From contig CALYDD020000370.1 of assembly GCA_944472135.2 (NCBI GenBank), positions 1-64,000 of the forward strand: 64,000 bases of DNA, in the 5' to 3' direction. This DNA is from Trichobilharzia regenti. Its lineage: Eukaryota; Platyhelminthes; Trematoda; Strigeidida; Schistosomatidae. The position numbers and the translations under genes were made by a program. The notes under the pieces were generated by a model. It was not told the origin of the DNA and made no database searches. It was given only the letters and a program-made list of their open reading frames with translations. Positions 11,101-26,100 of this stretch are shown here, one piece after another (position 1 is the stretch's first letter; each line of letters begins with the position of its first letter).

Positions 11101-14100
11101 CCACTGCCAGTCACCATCCACCAATTCACTTCTAATTACACGCCCAGACATCGTCGAAGCATCTGCACAAGAAGCCGACATGTCAACCTGACACCGAGCA
11201 CTTCGGTCCAATCAATCGACGGGAAAATGTAAAATTGAATTAAATAATTAATATGACCCGTTGGACAAGAGGTGGCTGTCGTCGCCCGAGTGGTCTACTG
11301 GATAACGCTTTGGCGTTTCAAACTATGGCCACTGGGTTCGAGCCTCGGTGGGAACATCATCACTCACTTCGGAATGCAGGCACATCCAGCTGACGACTCC
11401 CAAATAGGACGAAATGCGAATCCTCGATTCCACTGCCAGTCACCATCCACCAATTCACTTCTAATTACACGCCCAGACATCGTCGAAGCATCTGCACAAG
11501 AAGCCGACATGTCAACCTGACACCGAGCACTTCGGTCCAATCAATCGACGGGAAAATGTAAAATTGAATTAAATAATTAATATGACCCGTTGGACAAGAG
11601 GTGGCTGTCGTCGCCCGAGTGGTCTACTGGATAACGCTTTGGCGTTTCAAACTATGGCCACTGGGTTCGAGCCTCGGTGGGAACATCATCACTCACTTCG
11701 GAATGCAGGCACATCCAGCTGACGACTCCCAAATAGGACGAAATGCGAATCCTCGATTCCACTGCCAGTCACCATCCACCAATTCACTTCTAATTACACG
11801 CCCAGACATCGTCGAAGCATCTGCACAAGAAGCCGACATGTCAACCTGACACCGAGCACTTCGGTCCAATCAATCGACGGGAAAATGTAAAATTGAATTA
11901 AATAATTAATATGACCCGTTGGACAAGAGGTGGCTGTCGTCGCCCGAGTGGTCTACTGGATAACGCTTTGGCGTTTCAAACTATGGCCACTGGGTTCGAG
12001 CCTCGGTGGGAACATCATCACTCACTTCGGAATGCAGGCACATCCAGCTGACGACTCCCAAATAGGACGAAATGCGAATCCTCGATTCCACTGCCAGTCA
12101 CCATCCACCAATTCACTTCTAATTACACGCCCAGACATCGTCGAAGCATCTGCACAAGAAGCCGACATGTCAACCTGACACCGAGCACTTCGGTCCAATC
12201 AATCGACGGGAAAATGTAAAATTGAATTAAATAATTAATATGACCCGTTGGACAAGAGGTGGCTGTCGTCGCCCGAGTGGTCTACTGGATAACGCTTTGG
12301 CGTTTCAAACTATGGCCACTGGGTTCGAGCCTCGGTGGGAACATCATCACTCACTTCGGAATGCAGGCACATCCAGCTGACGACTCCCAAATAGGACGAA
12401 ATGCGAATCCTCGATTCCACTGCCAGTCACCATCCACCAATTCACTTCTAATTACACGCCCAGACATCGTCGAAGCATCTGCACAAGAAGCCGACATGTC
12501 AACCTGACACCGAGCACTTCGGTCCAATCAATCGACGGGAAAATGTAAAATTGAATTAAATAATTAATATGACCCGTTGGACAAGAGGTGGCTGTCGTCG
12601 CCCGAGTGGTCTACTGGATAACGCTTTGGCGTTTCAAACTATGGCCACTGGGTTCGAGCCTCGGTGGGAACATCATCACTCACTTCGGAATGCAGGCACA
12701 TCCAGCTGACGACTCCCAAATAGGACGAAATGCGAATCCTCGATTCCACTGCCAGTCACCATCCACCAATTCACTTCTAATTACACGCCCAGACATCGTC
12801 GAAGCATCTGCACAAGAAGCCGACATGTCAACCTGACACCGAGCACTTCGGTCCAATCAATCGACGGGAAAATGTAAAATTGAATTAAATAATTAATATG
12901 ACCCGTTGGACAAGAGGTGGCTGTCGTCGCCCGAGTGGTCTACTGGATAACGCTTTGGCGTTTCAAACTATGGCCACTGGGTTCGAGCCTCGGTGGGAAC
13001 ATCATCACTCACTTCGGAATGCAGGCACATCCAGCTGACGACTCCCAAATAGGACGAAATGCGAATCCTCGATTCCACTGCCAGTCACCATCCACCAATT
13101 CACTTCTAATTACACGCCCAGACATCGTCGAAGCATCTGCACAAGAAGCCGACATGTCAACCTGACACCGAGCACTTCGGTCCAATCAATCGACGGGAAA
13201 ATGTAAAATTGAATTAAATAATTAATATGACCCGTTGGACAAGAGGTGGCTGTCGTCGCCCGAGTGGTCTACTGGATAACGCTTTGGCGTTTCAAACTAT
13301 GGCCACTGGGTTCGAGCCTCGGTGGGAACATCATCACTCACTTCGGAATGCAGGCACATCCAGCTGACGACTCCCAAATAGGACGAAATGCGAATCCTCG
13401 ATTCCACTGCCAGTCACCATCCACCAATTCACTTCTAATTACACGCCCAGACATCGTCGAAGCATCTGCACAAGAAGCCGACATGTCAACCTGACACCGA
13501 GCACTTCGGTCCAATCAATCGACGGGAAAATGTAAAATTGAATTAAATAATTAATATGACCCGTTGGACAAGAGGTGGCTGTCGTCGCCCGAGTGGTCTA
13601 CTGGATAACGCTTTGGCGTTTCAAACTATGGCCACTGGGTTCGAGCCTCGGTGGGAACATCATCACTCACTTCGGAATGCAGGCACATCCAGCTGACGAC
13701 TCCCAAATAGGACGAAATGCGAATCCTCGATTCCACTGCCAGTCACCATCCACCAATTCACTTCTAATTACACGCCCAGACATCGTCGAAGCATCTGCAC
13801 AAGAAGCCGACATGTCAACCTGACACCGAGCACTTCGGTCCAATCAATCGACGGGAAAATGTAAAATTGAATTAAATAATTAATATGACCCGTTGGACAA
13901 GAGGTGGCTGTCGTCGCCCGAGTGGTCTACTGGATAACGCTTTGGCGTTTCAAACTATGGCCACTGGGTTCGAGCCTCGGTGGGAACATCATCACTCACT
14001 TCGGAATGCAGGCACATCCAGCTGACGACTCCCAAATAGGACGAAATGCGAATCCTCGATTCCACTGCCAGTCACCATCCACCAATTCACTTCTAATTAC

Positions 14101-17100
14101 ACGCCCAGACATCGTCGAAGCATCTGCACAAGAAGCCGACATGTCAACCTGACACCGAGCACTTCGGTCCAATCAATCGACGGGAAAATGTAAAATTGAA
14201 TTAAATAATTAATATGACCCGTTGGACAAGAGGTGGCTGTCGTCGCCCGAGTGGTCTACTGGATAACGCTTTGGCGTTTCAAACTATGGCCACTGGGTTC
14301 GAGCCTCGGTGGGAACATCATCACTCACTTCGGAATGCAGGCACATCCAGCTGACGACTCCCAAATAGGACGAAATGCGAATCCTCGATTCCACTGCCAG
14401 TCACCATCCACCAATTCACTTCTAATTACACGCCCAGACATCGTCGAAGCATCTGCACAAGAAGCCGACATGTCAACCTGACACCGAGCACTTCGGTCCA
14501 ATCAATCGACGGGAAAATGTAAAATTGAATTAAATAATTAATATGACCCGTTGGACAAGAGGTGGCTGTCGTCGCCCGAGTGGTCTACTGGATAACGCTT
14601 TGGCGTTTCAAACTATGGCCACTGGGTTCGAGCCTCGGTGGGAACATCATCACTCACTTCGGAATGCAGGCACATCCAGCTGACGACTCCCAAATAGGAC
14701 GAAATGCGAATCCTCGATTCCACTGCCAGTCACCATCCACCAATTCACTTCTAATTACACGCCCAGACATCGTCGAAGCATCTGCACAAGAAGCCGACAT
14801 GTCAACCTGACACCGAGCACTTCGGTCCAATCAATCGACGGGAAAATGTAAAATTGAATTAAATAATTAATATGACCCGTTGGACAAGAGGTGGCTGTCG
14901 TCGCCCGAGTGGTCTACTGGATAACGCTTTGGCGTTTCAAACTATGGCCACTGGGTTCGAGCCTCGGTGGGAACATCATCACTCACTTCGGAATGCAGGC
15001 ACATCCAGCTGACGACTCCCAAATAGGACGAAATGCGAATCCTCGATTCCACTGCCAGTCACCATCCACCAATTCACTTCTAATTACACGCCCAGACATC
15101 GTCGAAGCATCTGCACAAGAAGCCGACATGTCAACCTGACACCGAGCACTTCGGTCCAATCAATCGACGGGAAAATGTAAAATTGAATTAAATAATTAAT
15201 ATGACCCGTTGGACAAGAGGTGGCTGTCGTCGCCCGAGTGGTCTACTGGATAACGCTTTGGCGTTTCAAACTATGGCCACTGGGTTCGAGCCTCGGTGGG
15301 AACATCATCACTCACTTCGGAATGCAGGCACATCCAGCTGACGACTCCCAAATAGGACGAAATGCGAATCCTCGATTCCACTGCCAGTCACCATCCACCA
15401 ATTCACTTCTAATTACACGCCCAGACATCGTCGAAGCATCTGCACAAGAAGCCGACATGTCAACCTGACACCGAGCACTTCGGTCCAATCAATCGACGGG
15501 AAAATGTAAAATTGAATTAAATAATTAATATGACCCGTTGGACAAGAGGTGGCTGTCGTCGCCCGAGTGGTCTACTGGATAACGCTTTGGCGTTTCAAAC
15601 TATGGCCACTGGGTTCGAGCCTCGGTGGGAACATCATCACTCACTTCGGAATGCAGGCACATCCAGCTGACGACTCCCAAATAGGACGAAATGCGAATCC
15701 TCGATTCCACTGCCAGTCACCATCCACCAATTCACTTCTAATTACACGCCCAGACATCGTCGAAGCATCTGCACAAGAAGCCGACATGTCAACCTGACAC
15801 CGAGCACTTCGGTCCAATCAATCGACGGGAAAATGTAAAATTGAATTAAATAATTAATATGACCCGTTGGACAAGAGGTGGCTGTCGTCGCCCGAGTGGT
15901 CTACTGGATAACGCTTTGGCGTTTCAAACTATGGCCACTGGGTTCGAGCCTCGGTGGGAACATCATCACTCACTTCGGAATGCAGGCACATCCAGCTGAC
16001 GACTCCCAAATAGGACGAAATGCGAATCCTCGATTCCACTGCCAGTCACCATCCACCAATTCACTTCTAATTACACGCCCAGACATCGTCGAAGCATCTG
16101 CACAAGAAGCCGACATGTCAACCTGACACCGAGCACTTCGGTCCAATCAATCGACGGGAAAATGTAAAATTGAATTAAATAATTAATATGACCCGTTGGA
16201 CAAGAGGTGGCTGTCGTCGCCCGAGTGGTCTACTGGATAACGCTTTGGCGTTTCAAACTATGGCCACTGGGTTCGAGCCTCGGTGGGAACATCATCACTC
16301 ACTTCGGAATGCAGGCACATCCAGCTGACGACTCCCAAATAGGACGAAATGCGAATCCTCGATTCCACTGCCAGTCACCATCCACCAATTCACTTCTAAT
16401 TACACGCCCAGACATCGTCGAAGCATCTGCACAAGAAGCCGACATGTCAACCTGACACCGAGCACTTCGGTCCAATCAATCGACGGGAAAATGTAAAATT
16501 GAATTAAATAATTAATATGACCCGTTGGACAAGAGGTGGCTGTCGTCGCCCGAGTGGTCTACTGGATAACGCTTTGGCGTTTCAAACTATGGCCACTGGG
16601 TTCGAGCCTCGGTGGGAACATCATCACTCACTTCGGAATGCAGGCACATCCAGCTGACGACTCCCAAATAGGACGAAATGCGAATCCTCGATTCCACTGC
16701 CAGTCACCATCCACCAATTCACTTCTAATTACACGCCCAGACATCGTCGAAGCATCTGCACAAGAAGCCGACATGTCAACCTGACACCGAGCACTTCGGT
16801 CCAATCAATCGACGGGAAAATGTAAAATTGAATTAAATAATTAATATGACCCGTTGGACAAGAGGTGGCTGTCGTCGCCCGAGTGGTCTACTGGATAACG
16901 CTTTGGCGTTTCAAACTATGGCCACTGGGTTCGAGCCTCGGTGGGAACATCATCACTCACTTCGGAATGCAGGCACATCCAGCTGACGACTCCCAAATAG
17001 GACGAAATGCGAATCCTCGATTCCACTGCCAGTCACCATCCACCAATTCACTTCTAATTACACGCCCAGACATCGTCGAAGCATCTGCACAAGAAGCCGA

Positions 17101-20100
17101 CATGTCAACCTGACACCGAGCACTTCGGTCCAATCAATCGACGGGAAAATGTAAAATTGAATTAAATAATTAATATGACCCGTTGGACAAGAGGTGGCTG
17201 TCGTCGCCCGAGTGGTCTACTGGATAACGCTTTGGCGTTTCAAACTATGGCCACTGGGTTCGAGCCTCGGTGGGAACATCATCACTCACTTCGGAATGCA
17301 GGCACATCCAGCTGACGACTCCCAAATAGGACGAAATGCGAATCCTCGATTCCACTGCCAGTCACCATCCACCAATTCACTTCTAATTACACGCCCAGAC
17401 ATCGTCGAAGCATCTGCACAAGAAGCCGACATGTCAACCTGACACCGAGCACTTCGGTCCAATCAATCGACGGGAAAATGTAAAATTGAATTAAATAATT
17501 AATATGACCCGTTGGACAAGAGGTGGCTGTCGTCGCCCGAGTGGTCTACTGGATAACGCTTTGGCGTTTCAAACTATGGCCACTGGGTTCGAGCCTCGGT
17601 GGGAACATCATCACTCACTTCGGAATGCAGGCACATCCAGCTGACGACTCCCAAATAGGACGAAATGCGAATCCTCGATTCCACTGCCAGTCACCATCCA
17701 CCAATTCACTTCTAATTACACGCCCAGACATCGTCGAAGCATCTGCACAAGAAGCCGACATGTCAACCTGACACCGAGCACTTCGGTCCAATCAATCGAC
17801 GGGAAAATGTAAAATTGAATTAAATAATTAATATGACCCGTTGGACAAGAGGTGGCTGTCGTCGCCCGAGTGGTCTACTGGATAACGCTTTGGCGTTTCA
17901 AACTATGGCCACTGGGTTCGAGCCTCGGTGGGAACATCATCACTCACTTCGGAATGCAGGCACATCCAGCTGACGACTCCCAAATAGGACGAAATGCGAA
18001 TCCTCGATTCCACTGCCAGTCACCATCCACCAATTCACTTCTAATTACACGCCCAGACATCGTCGAAGCATCTGCACAAGAAGCCGACATGTCAACCTGA
18101 CACCGAGCACTTCGGTCCAATCAATCGACGGGAAAATGTAAAATTGAATTAAATAATTAATATGACCCGTTGGACAAGAGGTGGCTGTCGTCGCCCGAGT
18201 GGTCTACTGGATAACGCTTTGGCGTTTGAAACTATGGCCACTGGGTTCGAGCCTCGGTGGGAACATCATCACTCACTTCGGAATGCAGGCACATCCAGCT
18301 GACGACTCCCAAATAGGACGAAATGCGAATCCTCGATTCCACTGCCAGTCACCATCCACCAATTCACTTCTAATTACACGCCCAGACATCGTCGAAGCAT
18401 CTGCACAAGAAGCCGACATGTCAACCTGACACCGAGCACTTCGGTCCAATCAATCGACGGGAAAATGTAAAATTGAATTAAATAATTAATATGACCCGTT
18501 GGACAAGAGGTGGCTGTCGTCGCCCGAGTGGTCTACTGGATAACGCTTTGGCGTTTGAAACTATGGCCACTGGGTTCGAGCCTCGGTGGGAACATCATCA
18601 CTCACTTCGGAATGCAGGCACATCCAGCTGACGACTCCCAAATAGGACGAAATGCGAATCCTCGATTCCACTGCTAGTCACCATCCACCAATTCACTTCT
18701 AATTACACGCCCAGACATCGTCGAAGCATCTGCACAAGAAGCCGACATGTCAACCTGACACCGAGCACTTCGGTCCAATCAATCGACGGGAAAATGTAAA
18801 ATTGAATTAAATAATTAATATGACCCGTTGGACAAGAGGTGGCTGTCGTCGCCCGAGTGGTCTACTGGATAACGCTTTGGCGTTTCAAACTATGGCCACT
18901 GGGTTCGAGCCTCGGTGGGAACATCATCACTCACTTCGGAATGCAGGCACATCCAGCTGACGACTCCCAAATAGGACGAAATGCGAATCCTCGATTCCAC
19001 TGCCAGTCACCATCCACCAATTCACTTCTAATTACACGCCCAGACATCGTCGAAGCATCTGCACAAGAAGCCGACATGTCAACCTGACACCGAGCACTTC
19101 GGTCCAATCAATCGACGGGAAAATGTAAAATTGAATTAAATAATTAATATGACCCGTTGGACAAGAGGTGGCTGTCGTCGCCCGAGTGGTCTACTGGATA
19201 ACGCTTTGGCGTTTCAAACTATGGCCACTGGGTTCGAGCCTCGGTGGGAACATCATCACTCACTTCGGAATGCAGGCACATCCAGCTGACGACTCCCAAA
19301 TAGGACGAAATGCGAATCCTCGATTCCACTGCCAGTCACCATCCACCAATTCACTTCTAATTACACGCCCAGACATCGTCGAAGCATCTGCACAAGAAGC
19401 CGACATGTCAACCTGACACCGAGCACTTCGGTCCAATCAATCGACGGGAAAATGTAAAATTGAATTAAATAATTAATATGACCCGTTGGACAAGAGGTGG
19501 CTGTCGTCGCCCGAGTGGTCTACTGGATAACGCTTTGGCGTTTCAAACTATGGCCACTGGGTTCGAGCCTCGGTGGGAACATCATCACTCACTTCGGAAT
19601 GCAGGCACATCCAGCTGACGACTCCCAAATAGGACGAAATGCGAATCCTCGATTCCACTGCCAGTCACCATCCACCAATTCACTTCTAATTACACGCCCA
19701 GACATCGTCGAAGCATCTGCACAAGAAGCCGACATGTCAACCTGACACCGAGCACTTCGGTCCAATCAATCGACGGGAAAATGTAAAATTGAATTAAATA
19801 ATTAATATGACCCGTTGGACAAGAGGTGGCTGTCGTCGCCCGAGTGGTCTACTGGATAACGCTTTGGCGTTTCAAACTATGGCCACTGGGTTCGAGCCTC
19901 GGTGGGAACATCATCACTCACTTCGGAATGCAGGCACATCCAGCTGACGACTCCCAAATAGGACGAAATGCGAATCCTCGATTCCACTGCCAGTCACCAT
20001 CCACCAATTCACTTCTAATTACACGCCCAGACATCGTCGAAGCATCTGCACAAGAAGCCGACATGTCAACCTGACACCGAGCACTTCGGTCCAATCAATC

Positions 20101-23100
20101 GACGGGAAAATGTAAAATTGAATTAAATAATTAATATGACCCGTTGGACAAGAGGTGGCTGTCGTCGCCCGAGTGGTCTACTGGATAACGCTTTGGCGTT
20201 TCAAACTATGGCCACTGGGTTCGAGCCTCGGTGGGAACATCATCACTCACTTCGGAATGCAGGCACATCCAGCTGACGACTCCCAAATAGGACGAAATGC
20301 GAATCCTCGATTCCACTGCTAGTCACCATCCACCAATTCACTTCTAATTACACGCCCAGACATCGTCGAAGCATCTGCACAAGAAGCCGACATGTCAACC
20401 TGACACCGAGCACTTCGGTCCAATCAATCGACGGGAAAATGTAAAATTGAATTAAATAATTAATATGACCCGTTGGACAAGAGGTGGCTGTCGTCGCCCG
20501 AGTGGTCTACTGGATAACGCTTTGGCGTTTGAAACTATGGCCACTGGGTTCGAGCCTCGGTGGGAACATCATCACTCACTTCGGAATGCAGGCACATCCA
20601 GCTGACGACTCCCAAATAGGACGAAATGCGAATCCTCGATTCCACTGCTAGTCACCATCCACCAATTCACTTCTAATTACACGCCCAGACATCGTCGAAG
20701 CATCTGCACAAGAAGCCGACATGTCAACCTGACACCGAGCACTTCGGTCCAATCAATCGACGGGAAAATGTAAAATTGAATTAAATAATTAATATGACCC
20801 GTTGGACAAGAGGTGGCTGTCGTCGCCCGAGTGGTCTACTGGATAACGCTTTGGCGTTTGAAACTATGGCCACTGGGTTCGAGCCTCGGTGGGAACATCA
20901 TCACTCACTTCGGAATGCAGGCACATCCAGCTGACGACTCCCAAATAGGACGAAATGCGAATCCTCGATTCCACTGCCAGTCACCATCCACCAATTCACT
21001 TCTAATTACACGCCCAGACATCGTCGAAGCATCTGCACAAGAAGCCGACATGTCAACCTGACACCGAGCACTTCGGTCCAATCAATCGACGGGAAAATGT
21101 AAAATTGAATTAAATAATTAATATGACCCGTTGGACAAGAGGTGGCTGTCGTCGCCCGAGTGGTCTACTGGATAACGCTTTGGCGTTTCAAACTATGGCC
21201 ACTGGGTTCGAGCCTCGGTGGGAACATCATCACTCACTTCGGAATGCAGGCACATCCAGCTGACGACTCCCAAATAGGACGAAATGCGAATCCTCGATTC
21301 CACTGCCAGTCACCATCCACCAATTCACTTCTAATTACACGCCCAGACATCGTCGAAGCATCTGCACAAGAAGCCGACATGTCAACCTGACACCGAGCAC
21401 TTCGGTCCAATCAATCGACGGGAAAATGTAAAATTGAATTAAATAATTAATATGACCCGTTGGACAAGAGGTGGCTGTCGTCGCCCGAGTGGTCTACTGG
21501 ATAACGCTTTGGCGTTTGAAACTATGGCCACTGGGTTCGAGCCTCGGTGGGAACATCATCACTCACTTCGGAATGCAGGCACATCCAGCTGACGACTCCC
21601 AAATAGGACGAAATGCGAATCCTCGATTCCACTGCTAGTCACCATCCACCAATTCACTTCTAATTACACGCCCAGACATCGTCGAAGCATCTGCACAAGA
21701 AGCCGACATGTCAACCTGACACCGAGCACTTCGGTCCAATCAATCGACGGGAAAATGTAAAATTGAATTAAATAATTAATATGACCCGTTGGACAAGAGG
21801 TGGCTGTCGTCGCCCGAGTGGTCTACTGGATAACGCTTTGGCGTTTCAAACTATGGCCACTGGGTTCGAGCCTCGGTGGGAACATCATCACTCACTTCGG
21901 AATGCAGGCACATCCAGCTGACGACTCCCAAATAGGACGAAATGCGAATCCTCGATTCCACTGCTAGTCACCATCCACCAATTCACTTCTAATTACACGC
22001 CCAGACATCGTCGAAGCATCTGCACAAGAAGCCGACATGTCAACCTGACACCGAGCACTTCGGTCCAATCAATCGACGGGAAAATGTAAAATTGAATTAA
22101 ATAATTAATATGACCCGTTGGACAAGAGGTGGCTGTCGTCGCCCGAGTGGTCTACTGGATAACGCTTTGGCGTTTCAAACTATGGCCACTGGGTTCGAGC
22201 CTCGGTGGGAACATCATCACTCACTTCGGAATGCAGGCACATCCAGCTGACGACTCCCAAATAGGACGAAATGCGAATCCTCGATTCCACTGCCAGTCAC
22301 CATCCACCAATTCACTTCTAATTACACGCCCAGACATCGTCGAAGCATCTGCACAAGAAGCCGACATGTCAACCTGACACCGAGCACTTCGGTCCAATCA
22401 ATCGACGGGAAAATGTAAAATTGAATTAAATAATTAATATGACCCGTTGGACAAGAGGTGGCTGTCGTCGCCCGAGTGGTCTACTGGATAACGCTTTGGC
22501 GTTTGAAACTATGGCCACTGGGTTCGAGCCTCGGTGGGAACATCATCACTCACTTCGGAATGCAGGCACATCCAGCTGACGACTCCCAAATAGGACGAAA
22601 TGCGAATCCTCGATTCCACTGCTAGTCACCATCCACCAATTCACTTCTAATTACACGCCCAGACATCGTCGAAGCATCTGCACAAGAAGCCGACATGTCA
22701 ACCTGACACCGAGCACTTCGGTCCAATCAATCGACGGGAAAATGTAAAATTGAATTAAATAATTAATATGACCCGTTGGACAAGAGGTGGCTGTCGTCGC
22801 CCGAGTGGTCTACTGGATAACGCTTTGGCGTTTGAAACTATGGCCACTGGGTTCGAGCCTCGGTGGGAACATCATCACTCACTTCGGAATGCAGGCACAT
22901 CCAGCTGACGACTCCCAAATAGGACGAAATGCGAATCCTCGATTCCACTGCTAGTCACCATCCACCAATTCACTTCTAATTACACGCCCAGACATCGTCG
23001 AAGCATCTGCACAAGAAGCCGACATGTCAACCTGACACCGAGCACTTCGGTCCAATCAATCGACGGGAAAATGTAAAATTGAATTAAATAATTAATATGA

Positions 23101-26100
23101 CCCGTTGGACAAGAGGTGGCTGTCGTCGCCCGAGTGGTCTACTGGATAACGCTTTGGCGTTTCAAACTATGGCCACTGGGTTCGAGCCTCGGTGGGAACA
23201 TCATCACTCACTTCGGAATGCAGGCACATCCAGCTGACGACTCCCAAATAGGACGAAATGCGAATCCTCGATTCCACTGCTAGTCACCATCCACCAATTC
23301 ACTTCTAATTACACGCCCAGACATCGTCGAAGCATCTGCACAAGAAGCCGACATGTCAACCTGACACCGAGCACTTCGGTCCAATCAATCGACGGGAAAA
23401 TGTAAAATTGAATTAAATAATTAATATGACCCGTTGGACAAGAGGTGGCTGTCGTCGCCCGAGTGGTCTACTGGATAACGCTTTGGCGTTTGAAACTATG
23501 GCCACTGGGTTCGAGCCTCGGTGGGAACATCATCACTCACTTCGGAATGCAGGCACATCCAGCTGACGACTCCCAAATAGGACGAAATGCGAATCCTCGA
23601 TTCCACTGCTAGTCACCATCCACCAATTCACTTCTAATTACACGCCCAGACATCGTCGAAGCATCTGCACAAGAAGCCGACATGTCAACCTGACACCGAG
23701 CACTTCGGTCCAATCAATCGACGGGAAAATGTAAAATTGAATTAAATAATTAATATGACCCGTTGGACAAGAGGTGGCTGTCGTCGCCCGAGTGGTCTAC
23801 TGGATAACGCTTTGGCGTTTCAAACTATGGCCACTGGGTTCGAGCCTCGGTGGGAACATCATCACTCACTTCGGAATGCAGGCACATCCAGCTGACGACT
23901 CCCAAATAGGACGAAATGCGAATCCTCGATTCCACTGCCAGTCACCATCCACCAATTCACTTCTAATTACACGCCCAGACATCGTCGAAGCATCTGCACA
24001 AGAAGCCGACATGTCAACCTGACACCGAGCACTTCGGTCCAATCAATCGACGGGAAAATGTAAAATTGAATTAAATAATTAATATGACCCGTTGGACAAG
24101 AGGTGGCTGTCGTCGCCCGAGTGGTCTACTGGATAACGCTTTGGCGTTTCAAACTATGGCCACTGGGTTCGAGCCTCGGTGGGAACATCATCACTCACTT
24201 CGGAATGCAGGCACATCCAGCTGACGACTCCCAAATAGGACGAAATGCGAATCCTCGATTCCACTGCCAGTCACCATCCACCAATTCACTTCTAATTACA
24301 CGCCCAGACATCGTCGAAGCATCTGCACAAGAAGCCGACATGTCAACCTGACACCGAGCACTTCGGTCCAATCAATCGACGGGAAAATGTAAAATTGAAT
24401 TAAATAATTAATATGACCCGTTGGACAAGAGGTGGCTGTCGTCGCCCGAGTGGTCTACTGGATAACGCTTTGGCGTTTCAAACTATGGCCACTGGGTTCG
24501 AGCCTCGGTGGGAACATCATCACTCACTTCGGAATGCAGGCACATCCAGCTGACGACTCCCAAATAGGACGAAATGCGAATCCTCGATTCCACTGCTAGT
24601 CACCATCCACCAATTCACTTCTAATTACACGCCCAGACATCGTCGAAGCATCTGCACAAGAAGCCGACATGTCAACCTGACACCGAGCACTTCGGTCCAA
24701 TCAATCGACGGGAAAATGTAAAATTGAATTAAATAATTAATATGACCCGTTGGACAAGAGGTGGCTGTCGTCGCCCGAGTGGTCTACTGGATAACGCTTT
24801 GGCGTTTCAAACTATGGCCACTGGGTTCGAGCCTCGGTGGGAACATCATCACTCACTTCGGAATGCAGGCACATCCAGCTGACGACTCCCAAATAGGACG
24901 AAATGCGAATCCTCGATTCCACTGCCAGTCACCATCCACCAATTCACTTCTAATTACACGCCCAGACATCGTCGAAGCATCTGCACAAGAAGCCGACATG
25001 TCAACCTGACACCGAGCACTTCGGTCCAATCAATCGACGGGAAAATGTAAAATTGAATTAAATAATTAATATGACCCGTTGGACAAGAGGTGGCTGTCGT
25101 CGCCCGAGTGGTCTACTGGATAACGCTTTGGCGTTTCAAACTATGGCCACTGGGTTCGAGCCTCGGTGGGAACATCATCACTCACTTCGGAATGCAGGCA
25201 CATCCAGCTGACGACTCCCAAATAGGACGAAATGCGAATCCTCGATTCCACTGCCAGTCACCATCCACCAATTCACTTCTAATTACACGCCCAGACATCG
25301 TCGAAGCATCTGCACAAGAAGCCGACATGTCAACCTGACACCGAGCACTTCGGTCCAATCAATCGACGGGAAAATGTAAAATTGAATTAAATAATTAATA
25401 TGACCCGTTGGACAAGAGGTGGCTGTCGTCGCCCGAGTGGTCTACTGGATAACGCTTTGGCGTTTCAAACTATGGCCACTGGGTTCGAGCCTCGGTGGGA
25501 ACATCATCACTCACTTCGGAATGCAGGCACATCCAGCTGACGACTCCCAAATAGGACGAAATGCGAATCCTCGATTCCACTGCCAGTCACCATCCACCAA
25601 TTCACTTCTAATTACACGCCCAGACATCGTCGAAGCATCTGCACAAGAAGCCGACATGTCAACCTGACACCGAGCACTTCGGTCCAATCAATCGACGGGA
25701 AAATGTAAAATTGAATTAAATAATTAATATGACCCGTTGGACAAGAGGTGGCTGTCGTCGCCCGAGTGGTCTACTGGATAACGCTTTGGCGTTTCAAACT
25801 ATGGCCACTGGGTTCGAGCCTCGGTGGGAACATCATCACTCACTTCGGAATGCAGGCACATCCAGCTGACGACTCCCAAATAGGACGAAATGCGAATCCT
25901 CGATTCCACTGCCAGTCACCATCCACCAATTCACTTCTAATTACACGCCCAGACATCGTCGAAGCATCTGCACAAGAAGCCGACATGTCAACCTGACACC
26001 GAGCACTTCGGTCCAATCAATCGACGGGAAAATGTAAAATTGAATTAAATAATTAATATGACCCGTTGGACAAGAGGTGGCTGTCGTCGCCCGAGTGGTC

